A stretch of DNA of 8,407 nucleotides from positions 1 through 8,407 of the forward strand of contig QHQV01000351.1 of the NCBI GenBank assembly GCA_003219945.1, written 5' to 3'. The notes beneath the pieces are model-generated. The model was not told the DNA's origin. It did not search any database and worked only from the letters and a program-made list of their open reading frames with translations. Within the stretch, counting starts at the first letter, position 1. The number at the start of each line of letters is the position of its first letter. Position numbers and translations under genes: made by a program. Shown here piece after piece: positions 1 to 6,150 of this stretch. The stretch comes from Verrucomicrobiota bacterium (GTDB lineage Bacteria > Verrucomicrobiota > Verrucomicrobiia > Chthoniobacterales > UBA10450).

Positions 1-1560
1 CAGATCGATCATCAGATCATGCACCGCCTGCAGCGCCGCTGCGTCTTTGCCGTAGAGATCTTTCCGCACAAAGGCGTCCTTGAGCTTTGTGCCGGAGACA
101 AGCTCAACTGCGCGCGCGTGCGGCGATTTTCCAGCGAGCACTTTTTTTACCAGCGGATTGTCTGCGCCGAATGCAGAGGCGAAATCGGTCAACGAGTCCG
201 TGAGTCGCAAAATCTCGTAATCGTCATAGATGGGTTCGTCGGAAAAAAGCTCCAGTTCTAATGATTCTCGCGCGCTATCACGAAAAGTCGGGATCCGTTC
301 TCCGTTGGGCTTCGCGCGCTCATCGGCTGCACGAAGCAGCAGGCGCGCATACTTGAAAAGATTCCCGGCGAAAGCTCGTGGCCCGCGGTAACCAACCGTG
401 ACCGGCCGTTCCTGCTCGAGGTAATTGTACACTGGCGCGTTCTTCGCGAGTTCAGCCTGCGCACGCTTGATCCGGTCGTAGGCGGAAAGTGCGGACGTGA
501 ATTTCGCATGACGCCCAATCGCGTCGCGTGGTTTTCCCTCGCGCGCTTCAAGCGCTGACCAGATTTGCGGATCAAGCAGTCCAGCCAGATAGCCGTCGTA
601 GCGTTTCCGGTTGTTTTGATCTCCGAACAAGTCCTCGCGCGCTTTACGTGCGTTCTCGAACGAACGCGCGCTGTAGGCGGATTCCAAGACTTCACGACGA
701 TAAAACATGTTCAGGACGTACGGCAGATAACGGTCGCGCATATCGGCCATCTCGGCCAAGGTGAGTTGCCGGTCCGTCTTGCCGGGGCTGCCGCTTACGA
801 AAATGAGTTCGCCGTCGGTCGGCCCATTGGAATTGAATTTGAGAAAGTGCTCGATCTTTGCCGGTTGGCCATTTTCGTACACCCGAAAAAGGCAGATATC
901 CAGATCGTACCGGGGATACTCGAAATTATCGGGATCCCCGCCGAAGAAGGCCATTTGCTGCTCAGGCGCGAAAACTAACCGGACGTCATCATAACGTTTG
1001 TACCGGTAAAGATGGTACGCGCCGCCTTGGTAGAGCGTGACGACGTCCGATCTCAGTCCGGTTTTATCTTTGCTTTCCTTTTCAATGGCAGCAATGGCAG
1101 CATTGCGCGCAGTGGAAGCCTGATCGCTCGTCATGCCTGGTTGTTTCACTGCGCTGGCAACGCGCGCGGTTACGTCCTCGATGGATATCAGCACGTTCAA
1201 CTCCAGATCCGTGGATTTGATTTCATCGGCCTGCGTTTTCGCATGGAAACCGTCCCGCAGATAATTGTGCTCGGCGCTGCCCATCTTCTGCAACGTGTCG
1301 GCGCCGACGTGATGGTTTGTGATCACGAGGCCGTTCGGCGAAACGAAGGATCCGCTCCCGCCAGAATTGAAGCGAACACTGGCCTTTTGGAGATGTTCAA
1401 GCCACTGCGGCGACGGCTCGAACTGATATTTCTCCTTGAGCTGTTTTAGCGGCGGCGCGTTGAAGAGCCACATGCCTTCGTCTGCGAACGCAGGTGCGTT
1501 CAATGCAATCCCGAGAAGCAAAAGTGCACAACGGAAGTGCGTGTGAACTCGATTTAGCAT
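1..1560 (-). CDS. S46-family serine peptidase (dipeptidyl peptidase 7/11 type), N-terminal part
   Basis: This is the first 520 codons of a secreted peptidase. The frame is open to the left edge, so the C-terminus lies outside the window. The ATG is at 1560-1558. Residues 1-26 form a signal peptide (basic start, CALLLLGIAL core, likely cleavage after AFA26). The mature part begins DEGMWLFN, as is usual in S46 enzymes. The chymotrypsin-fold His motif is at residues 80-85 (ITNHHV, probable catalytic His84). The probable catalytic Asp221 lies in GGDPDNFEYPRYDLD (residues 207-221), followed by ICLFRVYENG. The catalytic Ser, near residue 655 in characterised members, is beyond the edge. Known S46 enzymes remove dipeptides from peptide N-termini in the periplasm. 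The residue after the His pair is Val, where the characterised enzymes have Cys. No Shine-Dalgarno site is obvious before the ATG. The family call is firm; substrate preference cannot be judged because its determinant is C-terminal. Confidence 0.93.
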   Translation of the reverse strand, partial: MLNRVHTHFRCALLLLGIALNAPAFADEGMWLFNAPPLKQLKEKYQFEPSPQWLEHLQKASVRFNSGGSGSFVSPNGLVITNHHVGADTLQKMGSAEHNYLRDGFHAKTQADEIKSTDLELNVLISIEDVTARVASAVKQPGMTSDQASTARNAAIAAIEKESKDKTGLRSDVVTLYQGGAYHLYRYKRYDDVRLVFAPEQQMAFFGGDPDNFEYPRYDLDICLFRVYENGQPAKIEHFLKFNSNGPTDGELIFVSGSPGKTDRQLTLAEMADMRDRYLPYVLNMFYRREVLESAYSARSFENARKAREDLFGDQNNRKRYDGYLAGLLDPQIWSALEAREGKPRDAIGRHAKFTSALSAYDRIKRAQAELAKNAPVYNYLEQERPVTVGYRGPRAFAGNLFKYARLLLRAADERAKPNGERIPTFRDSARESLELELFSDEPIYDDYEILRLTDSLTDFASAFGADNPLVKKVLAGKSPHARAVELVSGTKLKDAFVRKDLYGKDAAALQAVHDLMIDL

Positions 1561-1609
1561 GCGCGGACCATAAAGGGCAGAGGGGAGAGCAACAACTGCG
1601 GTCTAATTG

Positions 1610-1706
1610 AAAGCGGCGGAGCACCGCCGCACTCCAAAACGTAAGCGACAAACACAGCCTGGCAATCACGGCCACGTTTTGGAGTGCGCCAGTGCTCTGG
1701 CGCTTT
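1610..1706. repeat. REPIN-like double palindrome (two inverted hairpin modules)
   Basis: Two 33-nt arms (1610-1642 and 1674-1706) are inverted copies matching at 29 of 33 positions, separated by 31 nt. Each arm contains its own hairpin: a 7-bp stem at 1613-1619/1624-1630 with loop AGCA, and a 7-bp stem at 1686-1692/1697-1703 with loop TGCT. The inner ends of the arms, ACTCCAAAACGT (1631-1642) and ACGTTTTGGAGT (1674-1685), are exact complements. All four mismatches between the arms fall in the stems and form two compensated pairs. The layout matches REPIN elements, which are REP doublets mobilised by RAYT transposases. The right hairpin is followed by T5 (1704-1708), so it also resembles an intrinsic terminator on the plus strand. 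The element sits in the divergent space between the S46 peptidase and the sulfotransferase. Confidence 0.85.
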
Positions 1707-1794
1707 TTCTGATGGCCAAATATGCAAAGGCGTTTGTATGGGTGCGACTCGCTGCGCCCTCGCCAATCGTTGTGCGTTGAATAACTTCCCACCG

Positions 1795-2556
1795 ATGTTT
1801 CGGATCAAGCGTCGCAAAATTGAGCGGCTCGACTTTATTCTGGCCGGCGCGCAAAAGTCCGGCACGACGGCGCTGCACTACCTTCTGAGCAGGCATCCTA
1901 ACATCTGCATGGGCGATCAGCAGGAAATACATTTTTTCGATAACGACGCGATGTTCGTTGCCGAGCCCAATTATGCAGAATTGCACAAGCATTATCCGTC
2001 GATTGCTTCTTCGACTATCGCAGGTGATTGCACACCGAGTTACCTGTATCACGAACCGGCGATGCAACGCATTTGGAATTACAATCCGAAGATCAAGTTG
2101 CTGATCCTCCTGCGGAATCCGGTCGAGCGCGCGTTTGCCCACTGGAACATGCAACGATACAGAGGGCTCGAGCCACTAGATTTTTTCGACGCGATTCGAG
2201 AAGAAGAAACGCGCATTGCTGGAGCGCCGCCGGCTGAAGCGCGCCGTTTTGCCTATCTTGAGCGAGGATTTTATGGACGCCAACTCGAGCGCGTCTTCAA
2301 ATTTTTTCCGCGCGAGCAAATGAAGATCGTGAAATTCGAAGACTTCAAAGCGAAGCAGCGCCAAACGCTCGCCTCAATCTTCTCGCTCCTTGGACGCAAA
2401 CCTTTGCGTTCGCTGCGCAACAAAGACAGAAACGTTGTGCCGTACGAGCGGGCAATAAACTGGGAAGAGCGCGTTTTCCTTTACAATCTGTTCGCCGAAG
2501 ACATCTCCAAAATTGAGCAACTGCTGGGCTGGGATTGCTCAGATTGGAAATTGTGA
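1795..2556 (+). CDS. PAPS-dependent sulfotransferase
   Basis: This 253-aa protein belongs to the bacterial sulfotransferase family, which moves sulfate from PAPS to a hydroxyl or amine, often on a glycan or lipid. The 5'-phosphosulfate loop is at residues 18-27 (GAQKSGTTAL). The GDCTPSYL segment (77-84) is typical of the heparan-sulfate-like branch. The 3'-phosphate-binding segment is RNPVERAFAHW (107-117), where the Ser usually found eight residues after the Arg is Ala115. RGFYGRQL and VKFEDF further on also fit the family. I chose the ATG at 1795 because it leaves the normal short lead before the first loop. An ATG at 1738 has a better ribosome site (AAAGG at 1726-1730), but it adds 19 unusual residues encoded just after the repeat, so it remains an alternative. 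The gene diverges from the S46 peptidase and converges on a methyltransferase. The acceptor is unknown. Confidence 0.9.
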   Translation: MFRIKRRKIERLDFILAGAQKSGTTALHYLLSRHPNICMGDQQEIHFFDNDAMFVAEPNYAELHKHYPSIASSTIAGDCTPSYLYHEPAMQRIWNYNPKIKLLILLRNPVERAFAHWNMQRYRGLEPLDFFDAIREEETRIAGAPPAEARRFAYLERGFYGRQLERVFKFFPREQMKIVKFEDFKAKQRQTLASIFSLLGRKPLRSLRNKDRNVVPYERAINWEERVFLYNLFAEDISKIEQLLGWDCSDWKL

Positions 2557-2627
2557 GCGAGTTGCCGCTGACGATGAGCGCTCAAGGAGAGGACGTTTCC
2601 AATCCGCTCTCTCTTTGATTCGCCGGA

Positions 2628-3380
2628 CTAGAGACCGCCGCTCCTTGTTTTGAATCGCGGCCGCTCAGCCGGATTCGCGGCAAGTAACGCCTTCCAACGA
2701 ACAATTCGCGCACCTTGCGATTCAAAGAACGTGCGCAGTTCTGGTGTGAAAAATGAAGAACCGTCCGCGCGTCGATTGAATTCCAGAAGAAGGCGCCCGT
2801 CAGGTTTGAGAAATCTTGTGCGCACATCGTTGATAAAGAATTTCCAGTCAGCCTCTGTCCATTCCAGCCATTCACCGTTTTCGCGCCGTGCGATCCGGTG
2901 GAAACAGACGCGATGCGCGGTGACGAGATCGAATTTTTTGCCGAGATCGGGCAAAAGCGCCTGCGGATTGATTCGTCCCACGACGCGACTAACGCCAAAA
3001 AATTTTGTCGTCCCGCGGAAGAAAGGTTCGTCATCGGGGTCGAGCCCGAGGCCGTTGTGGCCAAACATCCGGCAGAGATAGAGAAAATAACCGGGGCCGC
3101 AGCCGAGATCTAGGATGTCGAGCGGCCGCGACCGATCAAGCCAGAGGTCCTGCACGCGCTTTACGTTAACGCCAACCCAGTAGTTGGCATCCTCATAGGC
3201 GTTGATCTTTCGCGCGTTCGGTCGATACGGATAATGTTCCCGCAGTCTTACCAATTCCGCCTTATCAATCGTCGCGAGAATGCGTCGAGAGCTTACCGGG
3301 TGCGACCAGCGGCAAACATGCTCCCACAGACTTTCCGCGGCGTCGCGGGTAAAAAGTTTTTGAAATTTTTGCGAAAGCAC
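2628..3380 (-). CDS. class I SAM-dependent methyltransferase
   Basis: This 250-aa Rossmann-fold methyltransferase has motif I at residues 88-98 (DILDLGCGPGY). The acidic end of strand 2 is at 111-117 (LGLDPDD, Asp114 expected to hold the SAM ribose). A motif-IV-like strand is at 149-157 (KFDLVTAHR), and the FLKPDGRLLLEF strand-turn-strand is at 190-201. The N-terminal 85 residues are helical and charged, with no signal peptide or membrane segment, so the enzyme should be cytoplasmic. The C-terminus is short and may be a lid. The start used is GTG at 3380-3378; no good Shine-Dalgarno site precedes it, and no better in-frame start was found. The stop is TAG at 2630-2628. It converges on the sulfotransferase with 71 bp between stops, and a hairpin separates it from the gene upstream. 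The substrate cannot be told; small-molecule, lipid or glycan targets are all possible. Confidence 0.88.
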   Translation of the reverse strand: MLSQKFQKLFTRDAAESLWEHVCRWSHPVSSRRILATIDKAELVRLREHYPYRPNARKINAYEDANYWVGVNVKRVQDLWLDRSRPLDILDLGCGPGYFLYLCRMFGHNGLGLDPDDEPFFRGTTKFFGVSRVVGRINPQALLPDLGKKFDLVTAHRVCFHRIARRENGEWLEWTEADWKFFINDVRTRFLKPDGRLLLEFNRRADGSSFFTPELRTFFESQGARIVRWKALLAANPAERPRFKTRSGGL

Positions 3381-3395
3381 GGTGAAACGATGCAG

Positions 3396-3431
3396 AAAAG
3401 AGGCGCTCTCCTCAAGGAACGACGCCTTTTA
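3396..3431 (-). terminator. possible intrinsic terminator, usable in both directions
   Basis: An imperfect hairpin has outer stem AGGCG (3401-3405) with CGCCT (3423-3427), inner stem TCC/GGA (3409-3411/3416-3418) and loop TCAA. Read on the minus strand it is followed by CTTTT, and on the plus strand by TTTT. It lies between the stop of the membrane-anchored protein (3438) and the start of the methyltransferase (3380), where it would end transcripts of the former. The internal loop weakens it. Confidence 0.45.
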
Positions 3432-3437
3432 CCCCCA

Positions 3438-4052
3438 TCACTCCTTAATTTCTACTCGAATCAGACCGGTGGAGCCTTCGCGAGTCATGAATCCGCCGGC
3501 CCAGCCATTGCCGGGATAGAAAAATTGCTCGTAACGCCAAAGCATCTGGAGATTCGCGCCGGAGGATTTCTTCCACACAATTTCGTAATAAATGTGGCGT
3601 TTCCAAGACGGCGACTGACCGGTCATCAGGTTCATATCGAACCGTGTCGGCCAGCTGAGAACGCTGTGACGCGTGGCGACGAGAGCGTGATCGCCCGGAG
3701 GCGGCGCAGTAACGAGACGCTCGCCAGTATCCTCGGATGCGGATTTAAGCGGCCCGAAAGGGAAAACTTTGCCGCTGCTCGCCAGTGCAAGTTGGTTGTC
3801 CTTGGTTGAGCCGAGACTCAGCGATAAACCTGGCGTGACGTCATTCAGACTGAAACTGACGCTATCGCAGGTCAGAATGCCGCCGGTCCCACTGCCTTCA
3901 TATGCAATCGATTGAATCGGCGCGAATCGGATTTCCACCGTCCAGTAACGATCGATGAACGATGAGATTTGGCGTCCCCGAAAAATCCACAGCGCTGCCA
4001 AAACAGCGGCAGCGACTGCAATGATCACAAGCAGGACGAGAATCCGCCGCAT
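3438..4052 (-). CDS. membrane-anchored protein of unknown function
   Basis: I do not recognise this 204-aa protein. Residues 1-25 are a basic start (MRRI) followed by a strongly hydrophobic Val/Ala/Leu/Ile helix ending LWIFRGR. This indicates a single N-terminal membrane anchor, or an uncleaved signal, with the remaining 180 residues outside the cytoplasm. The exported part alternates short hydrophobic and polar strands (for example CDSVSFSLNDVTPGLSLSL at 62-80) and ends with aromatic-rich strands (IYYEIVW at 154-160, LWRYEQFFYPGNGWAGGF at 171-188). This suggests a beta-rich fold. No catalytic motif is visible. The ATG at 4052-4050 is supported by the signal-like start, with only a weak purine run (AGAGA) upstream. 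It stands alone: a hairpin separates it from the methyltransferase and 137 bp separate it from the next minus-strand ORF. Coding is likely; function is unknown. Confidence 0.75.
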   Translation of the reverse strand: MRRILVLLVIIAVAAAVLAALWIFRGRQISSFIDRYWTVEIRFAPIQSIAYEGSGTGGILTCDSVSFSLNDVTPGLSLSLGSTKDNQLALASSGKVFPFGPLKSASEDTGERLVTAPPPGDHALVATRHSVLSWPTRFDMNLMTGQSPSWKRHIYYEIVWKKSSGANLQMLWRYEQFFYPGNGWAGGFMTREGSTGLIRVEIKE

Positions 4053-4189
4053 ACGTCTCTGAGTTATGTGTCCGCTTTCAAATTCCGCACCTGGAATAGT
4101 TCTCGATCTACTCTCGTGAAACTAGGCCGCTACGATGCGCCAGGTCAATCTAAGGCGCCTCTACCCCCAGCGCAGGATCCTGTAATATC

Positions 4190-4468
4190 TCATCGGCGCG
4201 AATCTTTCATTGCGCGGATTGCCCGCCGCAGCCGTCGGGCCATGAACCAGTCTGGCGGGCGTATCTCGAAGTCGTTAGGCGTGAACTCCTCCGTCACATC
4301 AGCAGCAAAAATATCGGCCCATGGGCTACCCCAAACGGATTTTGCAAACGCATTATTGTCGGACTGCAATTCTCGTTCGATGTGTCGCGCCAGCGAAGTG
4401 CTCAGGCCGCAATTCTGGCGTCCACCAGCCTTGTTTCTTTCAGATGTGCGGCGAGTCCTTTCTTGCAT
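4190..4468 (-). CDS. hypothetical small protein, uncertain
   Basis: This is an open frame of 92 codons with no family I recognise. The second half has a protein-like composition (SVWGSPWADIFAADV at 44-58, then FEIRPPDWFMARRLRRAI) and ends in a basic amphipathic segment. The first third is Arg/Ser/Thr/Asn-rich and resembles an out-of-frame reading. It overlaps the 50-aa ORF upstream in another minus-strand frame. The true gene may therefore start inside this ORF, or the two may be halves of one frameshifted gene. There is no signal peptide or membrane segment. A different ORF covers much of the same DNA on the plus strand, but with a less protein-like composition. Confidence 0.35.
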   Translation of the reverse strand: MQERTRRTSERNKAGGRQNCGLSTSLARHIERELQSDNNAFAKSVWGSPWADIFAADVTEEFTPNDFEIRPPDWFMARRLRRAIRAMKDSRR

Positions 4469-4554
4469 CGCTCAGCCTGAAGCCACTTGAGCGGCTTACC
4501 GGCCCGCGGGATCGCGCGCAATACCTCGTGGGCGTAGCAGATGCGCTTTCTCAT
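4402..4554 (-). CDS. hypothetical 50-aa basic protein, uncertain
   Basis: This short ORF runs from ATG 4554-4552 to TGA 4404-4402. It begins MRKRICYAHEVLRAI and continues with KPLKWLQAERC and KKGLAAHLKETRLVDAR. The product is strongly basic and predicted helical, with two cysteines. A weak purine stretch (TAAGAGC) precedes the start. It overlaps the following minus-strand ORF by 67 bp in a different frame. I do not recognise it. It may be a genuine small protein, the N-terminal half of a frameshifted gene that continues in the next ORF, or chance. Confidence 0.3.
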   Translation of the reverse strand: MRKRICYAHEVLRAIPRAGKPLKWLQAERCKKGLAAHLKETRLVDARIAA

Positions 4555-4709
4555 GCTCTTAGCTCTCGAGCGTTATGGCGAACCAAGCCCAAGAAGATCA
4601 CATTTGCTGACCGGCCCAGACAAAGCAAGCGTGAGGTGCTTCGCCGGGGTTGCGCCGATCGGCACAAGTATTGATCAGATTGCGAATTTCGTTTATGCGG
4701 AAAAAACAA

Positions 4710-5360
4710 ATGCCAGAGCACGTTGACAAACCAGAGCCACGGGGACAAACGATAGCCGCAGTTCTCGCCGTCGGCGCTATTTACCTGGCCCTGCCGCGCA
4801 ACGTCGTTGTCGGCCCGATTTGGTTGTTGCCGACTGTGATTGTCGTCTTGCTCGTTCCGACTGTAGTGAGCCATCGCGTGGGAAGACAATCACTCAATCG
4901 GCTTCTCGGATTCATTATTAACGGAATCACAACACTGGCGCTGATTGCCTCTGTAATTTTGCTCGTCCGTCTATTGCCGACACACCGCGAATCTCCATTG
5001 CAGTTGCTCCGGTCCGGCGGCCTACTTTGGTTGACGAATGTGATCGTGTTCGCTTTGTGGTACTGGCGCCTGGACGGCGGTGGGCCGACCTTGCGCCAGA
5101 AACAACGGAAATTCGGCAGCAAGAGTTTCCTCTTTCCACAGATGCAAATTACGCATGACGAGCGACCCGAATTTGCGTGTGCACGATGGCATCCACACTT
5201 TGTCGATTATCTGTTCGTCGCGTTCACGCAGAGTTCCACATTCGGTCCGACTGACGCGCCGCTGCTAGCACGCTGGGCAAAGGTTCTGGCGATGATCCAG
5301 ATCTTCATCTCGCTCAGTATTGTCGTCTTGCTGATCTCCGCGGCCGTCGGAGCCTTGTAA
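4710..5360 (+). CDS. integral membrane protein with pore-loop-like C-terminus
   Basis: This 216-aa protein has about five hydrophobic helices: residues 15-29, 35-53, 66-89, 100-118 and 189-215. A soluble linker (about 120-160) contains the DGGGP motif and many basic residues. Before the last helix, DYLFVAFTQSSTFGPTD (166-182) is amphipathic and sits where a re-entrant loop would lie in a two-helix channel module. It lacks the TVGYG potassium filter. I recall bacterial membrane proteins of the DUF1345 or ion-channel-like kind with a similar aromatic-FT-x-FxPTD pattern followed by a basic residue and a final helix. That is memory of a pattern, and transport is an inference. The start at 4710 is chosen because it gives a short cytoplasmic lead; ATG 4695 adds five residues (MRKKQ) and is equally possible. 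No strong Shine-Dalgarno site is seen for either. The gene is monocistronic and faces a converging minus-strand cluster. Confidence 0.85.
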   Translation: MPEHVDKPEPRGQTIAAVLAVGAIYLALPRNVVVGPIWLLPTVIVVLLVPTVVSHRVGRQSLNRLLGFIINGITTLALIASVILLVRLLPTHRESPLQLLRSGGLLWLTNVIVFALWYWRLDGGGPTLRQKQRKFGSKSFLFPQMQITHDERPEFACARWHPHFVDYLFVAFTQSSTFGPTDAPLLARWAKVLAMIQIFISLSIVVLLISAAVGAL

Positions 5361-5375
5361 TTCGGCGACTCGGCC

Positions 5376-5452
5376 CTATAGCCACCGCGCTGTGCGCCGT
5401 TCAGTTTCGCCTCAGCACTTTTCCTCAATCGCCGACAGGGCGGTGGCCATAG
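5376..5452. repeat. 77-bp inverted repeat in convergent intergenic space
   Basis: The 18-nt arms at 5376-5393 (CTATAGCCACCGCGCTGT) and 5435-5452 pair at 16 of 18 positions, enclosing 41 nt. It lies between the stops of the membrane protein (5360) and the 47-aa protein (5472). It could be a small mobile or MITE-like element, or a structured 3' end. No T run follows either arm, so it is not a standard terminator. No coding content is visible in 5361-5471. Confidence 0.6.
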
Positions 5453-5471
5453 AGAAATTGTAAGTCGTGAA

Positions 5472-5615
5472 CTATTTACCGACTAAAATCAAAATACCTG
5501 TCACCAGCGCCAGAACTCCCATCACGATGGCACCAATCGCAACGTGAAAGAGGGTAGTGATTCCGACAAGAATGAGATAGATGGCAAGCAGGAGCATTCC
5601 GATGTTTTTTGTCAT
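5472..5615 (-). CDS. small two-helix membrane protein (47 aa)
   Basis: A compact gene encodes MTKNIGMLLLAIYLILVGIT, then a short turn (TLFHVAIG), then a second helix (AIVMGVLALVTGILILVG) and a final Lys. The pattern of two hydrophobic helices with a Gly-rich second helix ending in a positive residue is one I recall in many bacterial small membrane proteins of unknown role, usually 45-50 residues. It should sit in the inner membrane as a hairpin. The ATG at 5615-5613 is preceded by GGAG with good spacing, and that GGAG lies inside a hairpin (5618-5635). The stop is TAG at 5474-5472. The gene lies 79 bp downstream of the preceding minus-strand gene and may share its transcript. Other-frame ORFs over this DNA are rich in His, Cys and Arg and look like shadows. 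Confidence 0.8.
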   Translation of the reverse strand: MTKNIGMLLLAIYLILVGITTLFHVAIGAIVMGVLALVTGILILVGK

Positions 5616-5617
5616 GA

Positions 5618-5635
5618 TGCTCCGTTTTTGGAGCA
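5618..5635 (-). promoter_or_regulatory. hairpin enclosing the ribosome binding site of the 47-aa protein
   Basis: On the minus strand TGCTCC and GGAGCA form a perfect 6-bp stem around a six-base loop (AAAAAC). The downstream half contains GGAG, the Shine-Dalgarno site, two bases before the start codon. In the folded state the ribosome site would be paired, which could limit translation or make it depend on temperature or on upstream translation. Regulation is inferred from the sequence only. Confidence 0.4.
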
Positions 5636-5694
5636 AGCCGATTAGCTTTGCACGCTAAAACTGCGTCCATCGGCGCAAAGGAATCCCACTGCGG

Positions 5695-6150
5695 CTATTC
5701 CAAATCGAAACGCTTAAGCTTCGACCCTGCAATTTTGTAGGAGGCACATATCTCATAGGCGTAGCCGCGGCCGCCTTGATGCTTATTAACCATGATGACA
5801 GGATCAAAGCCTTCGCTGCCGAGTTGATGCGCAATGGCTGCAGACGCTGTTAGTTTTGCGGAGAGTCCTGAGTCTTTCTCCATTGCCGTAAAACGCATAA
5901 GGTCGTCAATCCGCCAACCGTCGCGCTGGTGAACGAGTAGAAACAGAACTCCAATATGAGAATCCGTCCCGACCGTGGGTGGTTTAGCCGTGGCAAAAAG
6001 CAACGCGGACTTGTCGTCCGACCAGATGGTGTCGCACGATTCAATAGCAAGCGCAGCAACTGGTTTGCCGCGACTTTCCGCACCGATCTCAGCGATCGTA
6101 AAAAGAAACGCTAATTTGCCTTTCGTTGCGCCTGGCTGAAATGCCTTCAT
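5695..6150 (-). CDS. hypothetical protein, probably the body of an exported protein
   Basis: I do not recognise this 151-codon frame, but it reads as real protein: mixed alpha/beta, with strands such as KLAFLFTIAEIG (12-23), HIGVLFLLVHQRDGWRIDDLMRF (65-87, Trp79) and GYAYEICASYKI (129-140). The segment 65-87 resembles proteins of the SnoaL/NTF2 or lipoprotein kind, but only loosely. The ATG at 6150-6148 has no ribosome site, and the same frame continues open upstream to 6186 with natural-looking residues (FRFDSVDGFVTT). It is then blocked by TGA at 6189-6187. A signal peptide lies just upstream in another frame. The likely original gene therefore spans 6260-5695 and has suffered a frameshift near 6147-6189, unless this is a separate start overlapping the 37-aa ORF as ATGA. 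It lies downstream of the ATP-grasp-like gene. Confidence 0.65.
   Translation of the reverse strand: MKAFQPGATKGKLAFLFTIAEIGAESRGKPVAALAIESCDTIWSDDKSALLFATAKPPTVGTDSHIGVLFLLVHQRDGWRIDDLMRFTAMEKDSGLSAKLTASAAIAHQLGSEGFDPVIMVNKHQGGRGYAYEICASYKIAGSKLKRFDLE

Noticed and set aside
1686..1708. Intrinsic terminator on the plus strand (GC stem plus T5)
   Set aside because: It is one arm of the REPIN-like element, and no plus-strand gene ends before it; termination may be a side effect.
1684..1794. GTG start at 1684 extending the sulfotransferase upstream
   Set aside because: It begins inside the right hairpin of the repeat, and the added residues are Cys-rich and unlike the family.
2587..2614. Hairpin between the convergent sulfotransferase and methyltransferase stops (GAGAG...CTCTC)
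   Set aside because: The stem is short with a bulge and a long loop; too weak to call a terminator.
4541..4726. 61-codon plus-strand ORF as a gene
   Set aside because: The first half is unconvincing, it has no ribosome site, it overlaps the next start, and I recognise no homologue; kept only as part of a finding.
5461..5471. 11-mer TAAGTCGTGAA shared with 8341-8351
   Set aside because: A shared 11-mer is expected by chance several times in a window of this size.
5476..5670. 64-codon minus-strand ORF over the 47-aa gene
   Set aside because: Its His/Cys/Arg-rich composition marks it as an out-of-frame shadow of the two-helix protein.
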